Assembly (NCBI GenBank): GCA_964483625.1
Contig: CAZABB010000062.1
Coordinates: 1 to 7,598, forward strand
From: JAFGQU01 sp964483625
Lineage (GTDB): Bacteria; Omnitrophota; Gorgyraeia; Duberdicusellales; 4484-171
Length of the DNA: 7,598 nt
Direction: 5' to 3'
In this document: positions 1 through 4,765 of the stretch, piece by piece
Numbering within the stretch: the first letter of the stretch is position 1
Layout: every line of letters begins with the position of its first letter
Position numbers and translations under genes: made by a program
Notes under the pieces: model-generated
The model's database searches: none
Told to the model about the DNA's origin: nothing
The model's input: the letters and a program-made list of their open reading frames with translations, nothing else

Positions 1-975
1 ATGGGCCTTCTTCCGGCACTGACAACAACGATCGAACAGAGCGGACAACGGAATTTACAGTCTATCCTGGAGAAAATCCATCAGTCGGTCCAGAGCGGGA
101 AAAGTTTTTCCGAATCACTGGCGATGTACCCTAATTTGTTCAACGATCTGTTCATTAACATGGTTCGGGTGGGAGAGACCGCGGGTATGCTCGATAAAGT
201 ATTAGACCGGCTGGCAACCCTGGGAGTCCAGGAAACCGAAATAAACTCACGTATAAAATCGGCACTTCTGTACCCGGCGGTCCTTATCGGGGTCGCGTTT
301 CTGGTTGTTAATTTTCTTGTCATCGGCGTACTTCCTAAATTCGCTCTGGTGTTTACGACCTCGAAAATGGATCTTCCCTTCGTCACCCAGATCGTCCTGG
401 GAGTAAGCACCACTTTGCGCAATTACTGGTGGATTCTGTTGATCGCCTCGCTCGCGCTCGCGCTCTGGATTCGGAGCTATCTGAATACCGAACGAGGTAA
501 ATTCGCTTTTCACAGTCTTCTTCTGAAATTTCCCGTTTTCGGCCCTCTGTACAGTAAAATCCAGATATCCCGGTTTGCCCGGATTTTAAGCGTATTGACC
601 TCAGCCGGCGTGCCGCTTCTGGAAAGCCTTGCGGCGGTGGAAAAAACGATCACCAATGAAGTTATCCGCAAAGCCGTAGGAAACATACGGATCTCACTGA
701 CCGAAGGGAAATCGATCGCCGAGCAGTTCAAGGTAAGCGGGCTGTTTCCTCCCATGGTTATTCAAATGATTTCCACGGGAGAAAAAACCGGTGAGCTGGA
801 TAAAATAATGGGGGAGGTGTCCGACTTTTACGAACCGGAGATAGAGTATACAATAAAAAACTTGACGTCGGTACTGGAACCCGTTATGCTTTTAATAATG
901 GGGATAGTCGTTGCGTTTATTGCGCTTTCGGTCTTATTGCCCATATTTAATCTTATTAAAGTATTTAGAAACTAA
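1..975 (+). CDS. gspF: Type II secretion / type IV pilus inner-membrane platform protein, 5'-partial (GspF/PilC family)
   Basis: Integral inner-membrane platform protein that couples the assembly ATPase to pilin polymerisation. The 324 visible residues hold most of the first GspF domain (to about residue 95) and a complete second one (about 187-316). The duplicated core motif is clear: NMVRVGETAGMLDKVLDRL at residues 53-71 and QMISTGEKTGELDKIM at 255-270. Three hydrophobic segments lie near residues 89-113, 142-158 and 292-318, as expected for the family. Full-length members are usually about 400 residues, and the sequence opens inside the first domain (GLLPALTT matches the family's GLPLLxAL). 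The ATG at position 1 is therefore probably an internal Met and the real start lies upstream of the window. The stop overlaps the next ATG by one base (TAATG), which indicates one operon with the pilin gene. PilC versus GspF cannot be decided here. Confidence 0.93.
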   Translation: MGLLPALTTTIEQSGQRNLQSILEKIHQSVQSGKSFSESLAMYPNLFNDLFINMVRVGETAGMLDKVLDRLATLGVQETEINSRIKSALLYPAVLIGVAFLVVNFLVIGVLPKFALVFTTSKMDLPFVTQIVLGVSTTLRNYWWILLIASLALALWIRSYLNTERGKFAFHSLLLKFPVFGPLYSKIQISRFARILSVLTSAGVPLLESLAAVEKTITNEVIRKAVGNIRISLTEGKSIAEQFKVSGLFPPMVIQMISTGEKTGELDKIMGEVSDFYEPEIEYTIKNLTSVLEPVMLLIMGIVVAFIALSVLLPIFNLIKVFRN

Positions 976-1496
976 TGGCTAAAAATTCCAAATCCCAAAT
1001 TCCAAATCCCAAACAAAAATCAAATCACAATGTTCGAAACAATTACGGCAAATACCGAAAAACTTTTACGTTACTGGAGTTGCTTATTGTTATCGGAATC
1101 ATCGCGATACTTGCCGCAACGGTTATCCCTAATTTTGTCGGATTCGATACCGAAGCCCGGCTGGCCGCGTCCAAAACGAATTTAAGTAATCTGCGGACCC
1201 GGGTCACCTTATTCCGTTCCAAAGAGGGACGTTATCCCGAACGTCTGGAAGAACTCCTGGAGGTAACCTACAATGATTTGGGGATAGAACGCCCTTATCT
1301 TGACTTTTTTCCGCCGGAATTCATCTCGGCGAAAGAAGGCAATACCGAAATAGAAAACATTGACAGTGACGATACCATCACCGGAGATGGAGGGTGGACC
1401 TACCTGAAAGATAAAGCAAAAGTGATCATTGATTGGGACCAGCCACTCGACGGTCGATGGGGGAATTTAAAAGGAGATATTCCCACAGAATGGTAA
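975..1496 (+). CDS. Type IV pilin / GspG-like major pseudopilin with unusually long leader
   Basis: Structural subunit of a pilus or pseudopilus. It would be inserted in the inner membrane and cleaved by prepilin peptidase before assembly. The class III leader and N-terminal helix are evident: FTLLELLIVIGIIAILAA starts at Phe31 with the conserved Glu at mature position 5 (residue 35). A globular domain with GGWTYLKDKAKV near the C-terminus follows, as in GspG-like pilins. Two things are odd. The leader is 30 residues, very basic and polar, and its residues 4-13 are encoded by a tandem AATYCCA repeat. The residue at -1 is Thr30 instead of the usual Gly or Ala. No other ATG, GTG or TTG lies in frame between 975 and the hydrophobic segment, so the start cannot be moved downstream. 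The start overlaps the gspF stop by one base and no clear Shine-Dalgarno is visible, suggesting coupled translation. Family assignment is firm; the exact role is not. Confidence 0.9.
   Translation: MAKNSKSQIPNPKQKSNHNVRNNYGKYRKTFTLLELLIVIGIIAILAATVIPNFVGFDTEARLAASKTNLSNLRTRVTLFRSKEGRYPERLEELLEVTYNDLGIERPYLDFFPPEFISAKEGNTEIENIDSDDTITGDGGWTYLKDKAKVIIDWDQPLDGRWGNLKGDIPTEW
984..1012 (+). repeat. Tandem AATYCCA 7-mer repeat inside the pilin leader
   Basis: Four consecutive 7-base units (AATTCCA, AATCCCA, AATTCCA, AATCCCA) run from 984 to 1011, equal to two exact copies of ATTCCAAATCCCAA at 985-1012. They are followed by related A-rich sequence to about 1034. The repeat is read as Asn-Ser-Lys-Ser-Gln-Ile-Pro-Asn-Pro-Lys in the pilin leader. 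From memory, this low-complexity family is scattered through genomes of Omnitrophota-like candidate phyla, mostly between genes. That link is recollection, not a search result. Confidence 0.8.
1471..1476 (+). promoter_or_regulatory. Ribosome binding site fixing the minor pilin start at 1490
   Basis: AAGGAG lies inside the end of the preceding pilin gene, 13 bases before the ATG at 1490. It favours 1490 over the in-frame ATG at 1433, which would overlap the pilin gene by 64 bases and add 19 residues (with RRS and KRR clusters) unlike any pilin leader. Confidence 0.6.
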
Positions 1497-1924
1497 CTTC
1501 TTCGGCTTTTACCTTTCCAAAAAAGCCGCGTTCAACCGACATTTTCAACGCACGCCATAATGCTTTTTTTCGGGTGAAAAAGAAAAAAAGCATTATTCTT
1601 CTCAGTGTTATTATTATTTTTATTACCCTGGCGATAGCCGGAACCAGTCTAGCCAGCTTTTTTTTGATCGTAAACTCTTTAGCCCGTAATCACGCCTCTT
1701 CCACCAAAGCCTTTTATCTGGCGGAAGCGGGGCTATCTCACGCGATATTTATTCTGCGCAATCAAGCCGGACTTGACGAAGTGTCCGGTAAAGCAATCGG
1801 CCCGGTAACCCTGGGCGAAGGAACATACACAGTTGAGGTCGACTTTAACCGGGAAGTCATCACCTCAACCGGTACGGTTGAAGGGATCAACCGTACTATC
1901 CAGCTCAAATACCGGCCATTATAA
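1490..1924 (+). CDS. PilX-like minor pilin / pilus assembly protein
   Basis: Predicted minor pilin of 144 residues. It has one N-terminal hydrophobic helix (about residues 34-62: SIILLSVIIIFITLAIAG onward) after a basic stretch KKKK. The PilX hallmark KAFYLAEAGLSHA follows at residues 73-85, then a short beta-rich domain (GEGTYTVEV, TSTGTVEGINRTIQLKY). PilX-type proteins help initiate or modulate pilus assembly. The start chosen is ATG 1490, which overlaps the upstream stop (ATGGTAA) and has AAGGAG upstream. A GTG at 1574, just before the Lys stretch, would give a more usual short leader but has no visible Shine-Dalgarno. The helix has no Glu at mature position 5 and no clear peptidase site, as in some PilX/GspK-like minor pilins. 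A 14-bp perfect inverted repeat flanks the GTG. The stop is two bases before the next gene. Confidence 0.8.
   Translation: MVTSSAFTFPKKPRSTDIFNARHNAFFRVKKKKSIILLSVIIIFITLAIAGTSLASFFLIVNSLARNHASSTKAFYLAEAGLSHAIFILRNQAGLDEVSGKAIGPVTLGEGTYTVEVDFNREVITSTGTVEGINRTIQLKYRPL
1557..1596 (+). repeat. 14-bp perfect inverted repeat within the minor pilin gene
   Basis: ATAATGCTTTTTTT (1557-1570) and AAAAAAAGCATTAT (1583-1596) are exact reverse complements with a 12-base loop that contains the in-frame GTG at 1574 and the Lys codons. In mRNA this would form an A/U-rich hairpin covering the alternative start. Confidence 0.75.
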
Positions 1925-1926
1925 AT

Positions 1927-2349
1927 ATGGATACCCGTAAAGGCGCCTTCACGTATGTCGAACTTCTTATCGCTCTAACGCTTATCGGAATCATTTTTCT
2001 CCCCACCATGCAGCTGTTCTCCCAATCTCTTTATTCGGTTAACCTGTCCCGGGACATGATTACCGCGACGAACCTTGCCAAATGGCATATGGAAAAGATG
2101 AAAAACCTCACGATTACCAAAATGGATTTTCTAGAAATGGGCGACCAAATCTATCCACCGGAAAACACCAAACCGTTTGAATTGAACGGAGCCGCCTGGC
2201 GTATTCATACCGAGGTAATCGAGGATTCCAATCCACTGGAGATAATCGTCAGTGTCTATCGGGACGGGGAACCGGAAACTCCGCTGATTACTCTGGTAAC
2301 ACTGATCGAAGACGCGCTATGGGAAACACTCAAACCGGGAATGTTATGA
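1927..2349 (+). CDS. PilV/GspI-like minor pilin
   Basis: Predicted prepilin-like protein of 140 residues. The N-terminus MDTRKGA is followed by FTYVELLIALTLIGIIFLPTMQ. Phe8 is mature +1, with Ala at -1 and Glu12 at position 5, so this subunit carries a plausible peptidase site and a short leader, unlike its two upstream neighbours. After the hydrophobic helix comes the PilV/GspI-type segment TATNLAKWHMEKMKN (about residues 53-67). A beta-rich C-terminal part with AAWRIHTEVIEDSNPLEIIVSVYRDG follows, typical of minor pilins in which strand patterns end in a short hairpin. The ATG lies two bases after the previous stop with no clear Shine-Dalgarno, so translation is probably coupled. Its likely job is a minor subunit at the pilus or pseudopilus tip. 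The GspI-versus-PilV choice is not resolvable from sequence alone. Confidence 0.8.
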   Translation: MDTRKGAFTYVELLIALTLIGIIFLPTMQLFSQSLYSVNLSRDMITATNLAKWHMEKMKNLTITKMDFLEMGDQIYPPENTKPFELNGAAWRIHTEVIEDSNPLEIIVSVYRDGEPETPLITLVTLIEDALWETLKPGML

Positions 2350-2486
2350 GATATTGCTGCAGAAAAACAGCAACATCTTAAGTCACATAGACAGTGCGAA
2401 GCCTCCCCGGAGGGGGCAAAGTCACAGGTCACACGTAGAGAAAAACACAGAAGATGAGTCTTAAAAATTCCAATCAAAGAGGTTAA
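2350..2486 (+). other. Non-coding spacer with small stem-loops before the ATPase gene
   Basis: No convincing gene is present; an ATG at 2346 overlapping the stop gives only 11 codons. A 6-bp stem (TTGCTG 2354-2359 with CAGCAA 2368-2373) sits five bases after the stop. A GC-rich inverted repeat, GCCTCC with GGGGGC (one G-T pair), lies around 2401-2417. Neither is followed by a T run, so neither looks like an intrinsic terminator, and the ATPase gene may still be read through. AAGTCACA occurs twice, and AAAAATTCCAA at 2463-2473 matches 981-991 in the pilin gene. Confidence 0.55.
2476..2483 (+). promoter_or_regulatory. Ribosome binding site of the assembly ATPase gene
   Basis: AAAGAGGT lies just before three consecutive in-frame ATG codons (2487, 2490, 2493). 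Spacing from the GG is 4, 7 and 10 bases respectively, so the second or third ATG may be the codon used. The difference is only one or two residues. Confidence 0.55.
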
Positions 2487-4172
2487 ATGATGATGCGAGA
2501 ATGGAAGAAAATCGGGCAAATACTTATTGAGCGGGGAATCCTCTCCCAGGAACAACTGGATAAAGCGTTAACCATCCAAGGAGAATCGGGGGGATTCCTC
2601 GGGGAAGTCCTGTGCACCGCCTTCGGGATCAACGAAAACAGAGTGTTTTCGGCACTGGGGCAACAATTGGGAATCGCCTTTGTTGATTTAAATACCATTA
2701 CCGTCGATCCCGGCGTATTAAAATTGATTTCCCGGGAGCTTTGTTCGCAGAATACGCTTATTCCTTTATTCCTGATGGGAAACACGCTCACCGTAGCGAT
2801 GACCGATCCTCTGGACACCCAGCTTATTCAGCGTCTCGAATCTATTACGGGAAAAAAAGTGAAATCCGTTTTCGGAACCCCCACGGCGATACGGATGAAA
2901 ATAGAACAACATTATCTTTCGGAAAACACCTCGCATCGGACCAAACCTCATCCCGCACATACCGAAGGCCATCACCGGGAAACCCAGGAAATCGGCTCAC
3001 TGAAAGAAGCGGCAAATCTGGCTTCGGTGGTTGAAATCGTCAACAACATGATCGCCAAAGCCGTGGACATGAGAGCCTCCGATATTCATATCGAACCACG
3101 CCAGGAAAGTTTTAACTACCGTTACCGTATCGACGGTGTTCTCTACGAAATGAAACCTCTTTCGTTAAAAAATCAATCGGCGATTATTTCCCGAATTAAA
3201 ATCATGGCCGATATGGATATTGCCGAAAAACGCCTGCCTCAGGACGGAAGGATTGAAATGTATATCCTGGGTAAAACCGTGGATTTGCGAATTTCGACCT
3301 TTCCTACCATCCACGGCGAGAATGTAGTTATCCGGATTCTGGACCATTCATCCGGAGTCCTGAGCCTTACCGACCTTGGCTTCTCCAAAAACACCCTGGG
3401 AAAATTCAAACAGCTTATCCATCGTCCCTACGGCATCATTCTGGTCACCGGCCCTACCGGATCAGGAAAAACGACAACCCTCTACGGAGCCCTCAATGAA
3501 ATCAACAGCCTGGAGAAGAATATCATGACACTTGAGGATCCGGTAGAATACGAATTGCCCTATATCCGGCAGTCCCAGATAAATCCCAAAGCCGGTCTTA
3601 CCTTCGCCACCGGACTTCGTTCTATTGTCCGGCAGGATCCCGACATCATTATGATCGGAGAAATCCGTGATAAAGAAACCGCGGATATCGCGATTCACGC
3701 GGCATTAACCGGACATCTGGTCTTTTCTACCCTGCATACCAACGACGCCCCGTCGGCATTTACCCGTCTCATCGATATGGGAGTCGAACCCTTCCTGGTT
3801 TCATCGGCCGTTATCGGAGTAATCGCGCAACGACTTATTCGCACCCTCTGTTCAGAATGTAAAAAAGAGTATACCCCGGGTGACGAAATCTGCGCCCAAC
3901 TGGGATTCACGCCGGAAAAAGACGCCAGATTCTACCAGGAACAAGGTTGCCCGACATGTAAACAGCGCGGCTACTCCGGCCGCAGCGGTATCTACGAACT
4001 GTGTCTGCCCGATGATCCGTTACGAGAACTCATCACCAAAAAAGTATCGGCATCGATCTTACGGGAGAAAACCATTGATTCCGGCATGGAAACGTTACGG
4101 GATGCGGGCCTGGAAAAGGCGCAACAGGGAATCACGTCTCTTTCGGAAATACTGCGGGTAACCGAAGAATAG
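2487..4172 (+). CDS. gspE: Type II secretion / type IV pilus assembly ATPase (GspE/PilB family)
   Basis: Cytoplasmic hexameric ATPase that powers pilin polymerisation through the platform protein. The 561-residue length is normal for the family. Domains in order: an N-terminal T2SSE_N/MshEN-type domain (about residues 8-145, starting KKIGQILIERGILSQEQLDKAL), a His-rich linker (five His between 150 and 163), the N2 domain with SDIHIEP at 198-204, and the ATPase core. The core shows Walker A GPTGSGKT (322-329), Asp box LEDPVEY (349-355), Walker B DIIMIGEIRD (386-395) and His box TGHLVFSTLHTND (408-420). The zinc-binding cysteine pairs are C455/C458 and C488/C491, which mark GspE/PilB and not the retraction ATPase PilT. 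The N-terminal fold resembles c-di-GMP-binding MshEN domains; actual binding is not shown. It follows the minor pilins after a 137-base spacer. All catalytic motifs look intact. Confidence 0.96.
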   Translation: MMMREWKKIGQILIERGILSQEQLDKALTIQGESGGFLGEVLCTAFGINENRVFSALGQQLGIAFVDLNTITVDPGVLKLISRELCSQNTLIPLFLMGNTLTVAMTDPLDTQLIQRLESITGKKVKSVFGTPTAIRMKIEQHYLSENTSHRTKPHPAHTEGHHRETQEIGSLKEAANLASVVEIVNNMIAKAVDMRASDIHIEPRQESFNYRYRIDGVLYEMKPLSLKNQSAIISRIKIMADMDIAEKRLPQDGRIEMYILGKTVDLRISTFPTIHGENVVIRILDHSSGVLSLTDLGFSKNTLGKFKQLIHRPYGIILVTGPTGSGKTTTLYGALNEINSLEKNIMTLEDPVEYELPYIRQSQINPKAGLTFATGLRSIVRQDPDIIMIGEIRDKETADIAIHAALTGHLVFSTLHTNDAPSAFTRLIDMGVEPFLVSSAVIGVIAQRLIRTLCSECKKEYTPGDEICAQLGFTPEKDARFYQEQGCPTCKQRGYSGRSGIYELCLPDDPLRELITKKVSASILREKTIDSGMETLRDAGLEKAQQGITSLSEILRVTEE

Positions 4173-4223
4173 CAATTGGTTCACGCTTTCGATATTGAGC
4201 TCTTTTTGAACGTTTTATCCGGA

Positions 4224-4241
4224 GTCGAAAGCTTTTTCGAC
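4224..4241 (+). terminator. Stem-loop downstream of the ATPase gene, possible weak terminator or processing site
   Basis: GTCGAAA (4224-4230) and TTTCGAC (4235-4241) form a perfect 7-bp stem with a GCTT loop, about 52 bases after the gspE stop. No T tract follows directly, so classical intrinsic termination is doubtful. The left arm can instead pair with GCTTTCGA at 4185-4192. Confidence 0.35.
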
Positions 4242-4246
4242 GACAA

Positions 4247-4259
4247 TCAGGTAACCTGA
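4247..4259. repeat. 13-base palindrome TCAGGTAACCTGA
   Basis: Two 6-base arms (TCAGGT and ACCTGA) are separated by one base. The arms resemble the outer part of the larger inverted repeat at 4408-4435 (TCAGGTTAAC and GTTAACCTGA), so both may be recognised by the same DNA-binding protein. Confidence 0.5.
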
Positions 4260-4354
4260 GACGACTCGGATCAAAACCAAACGTATATTGCTGTAAAAAA
4301 GTAAAATATTGTTTCAGTACTTGAAACTCTTAATTTTATTACACTTTTTGTATA

Positions 4355-4360
4355 TATAAT
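4355..4360 (+). promoter_or_regulatory. Possible -10 box for the helix-turn-helix/surface-protein unit
   Basis: TATAAT occurs in a TATATATAAT context 110 bases before the next ATG. No good TTGACA-like box lies 16-18 bases upstream; TTGAAA at 4321-4326 is too far. The call rests on the -10 match and on position in the spacer, and A/T-rich sequence gives such matches by chance. Confidence 0.3.
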
Positions 4361-4407
4361 ATATAGAGAAGTCTTTTTTTCTTACTTTTTTTATGGTAGG
4401 TTTTAAT

Positions 4408-4435
4408 TGTCAGGTTAACAGAGGTTAACCTGACA
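4408..4435. promoter_or_regulatory. Perfect 12-bp inverted repeat, candidate operator
   Basis: TGTCAGGTTAAC (4408-4419), spacer AGAG, GTTAACCTGACA (4424-4435). It also contains a direct repeat, AGGTTAAC at 4412-4419 and 4422-4429, offset by ten bases, about one helical turn. It lies 35 bases before the helix-turn-helix gene and downstream of the only -10-like box. It fits an operator bound by a dimer or by two protomers, or a hairpin in the mRNA leader. No T run follows, so it is not a typical terminator. Confidence 0.6.
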
Positions 4436-4453
4436 GGCTGGTTACGGGTAAAA

Positions 4454-4461
4454 AAGGAAGG
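4454..4461 (+). promoter_or_regulatory. Ribosome binding site of the helix-turn-helix gene
   Basis: AAGGAAGG ends nine bases before the ATG at 4471, a good purine-rich Shine-Dalgarno that supports this start. Confidence 0.65.
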
Positions 4462-4470
4462 TAAGGGTAA

Positions 4471-4719
4471 ATGGCTGTTCACCATTTTTTTTCCAGTGCA
4501 CAAGCTGCGAAAATCCTCGGAATAAGCCGCATTTCCGTATATAAACGTATAAAAAAAGGGCAAATTAAAGCCGTCCGCATCGGTCGGAATTTCGCTATCG
4601 CCGAAGATACTCTGTCAGAAATGTTAACAGATAAAAGTGAACATAGTGCTAATAATAAAGACAAAGAAAAAGGGGGCAATCATGTTGAGGAAAGTCGTAA
4701 CTATCACGGGGATATGTAG
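4471..4719 (+). CDS. Small excisionase/MerR-type helix-turn-helix DNA-binding protein
   Basis: An 82-residue protein with a single winged helix-turn-helix of the excisionase/HTH_17 type over residues 8-52. SSAQAAKILGISRISVYKRI forms the two helices, GQIKAVRIGRNFAI the wing, and AEDTLSEML the closing helix. Such proteins bind DNA and act as small regulators or recombination-directionality factors. No integrase, phage or transposon gene is visible nearby, so a regulatory role is more likely here. The C-terminal 30 residues are polar and charged (SEHSANNKDKEKGG). They span the Shine-Dalgarno and first codons of the next gene, with a 38-base overlap in another frame, so the tail may be shaped by that overlap. 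The overlap suggests coupled translation with the giant surface protein. A perfect inverted repeat 35 bases upstream is a candidate autoregulatory operator; this is inference. Confidence 0.85.
   Translation: MAVHHFFSSAQAAKILGISRISVYKRIKKGQIKAVRIGRNFAIAEDTLSEMLTDKSEHSANNKDKEKGGNHVEESRNYHGDM
4671..4676 (+). promoter_or_regulatory. Ribosome binding site of the giant surface protein, inside the helix-turn-helix gene
   Basis: AGGGGG lies five bases before the ATG at 4682. It decides this start and shows that the gene can be translated on its own as well as by coupling to the overlapping upstream gene. Confidence 0.7.
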
Positions 4720-4765
4720 TTTTATATTATTACTGTCGGTGGGTACGTTTCCGGACGTATTCGCC
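4682..4765 (+). other. Signal peptide coding segment of the giant surface protein
   Basis: Residues 1-28 have a basic start (R3, K4), a hydrophobic core ITGICSFILLLSVG and a V-F-A cleavage site. The next residue is Cys29, so a lipoprotein signal is possible, but Phe at -2 and the absence of Leu at -3 make a poor lipobox. Standard Sec/SPI processing is preferred. Confidence 0.7.

Larger units (their letters stand above)
4173..4470 (+). other. AT-rich intergenic control region, no gene
   Basis: This 298-base stretch between the ATPase gene and the helix-turn-helix gene has no supportable coding frame; a minus-strand frame here is Lys/Tyr-rich and looks like AT-bias noise. Its first 100 bases hold overlapping stem-loops. 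Bases 4270-4400 are strongly A/T-rich with T runs at 4374-4380 and 4385-4392. The last 65 bases hold a perfect 12-bp inverted repeat and the ribosome binding site. It probably contains the end of the pilus operon transcript and the promoter of the next unit. Confidence 0.7.

Noticed and set aside
1433..1489. N-terminal extension of the PilX-like gene from an upstream ATG at 1433
   Set aside because: It would overlap the pilin gene by 64 bases, adds 19 residues unlike pilin leaders, and has no better ribosome binding site; ATG 1490 has AAGGAG upstream and an overlapping stop.
2346..2381. ATGA-overlapping mini frame after the PilV-like gene
   Set aside because: Only 11 codons, with no conserved features; treated as chance.
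3880..4161. 93-codon plus-strand frame inside the ATPase gene
   Set aside because: Lies fully within the intact GspE coding region in another frame, Arg/Ser/Lys-rich with no recognisable domain; a shadow frame.
4339..4362. Full sigma-70 promoter in the AT-rich spacer
   Set aside because: Only the TATAAT half is convincing; no -35 at suitable spacing, so kept only as a low-confidence -10 box.
4339..4563. Minus-strand frame across the AT-rich spacer and HTH gene
   Set aside because: Composition is Lys/Tyr/Leu from A/T runs, it overlaps a well-supported HTH gene, and it has no recognisable motif.
4471..4719. Excisionase of a mobile element
   Set aside because: The fold fits, but no integrase, attachment-site pair, tRNA or phage gene is visible; a regulatory role is the simpler reading within this window.
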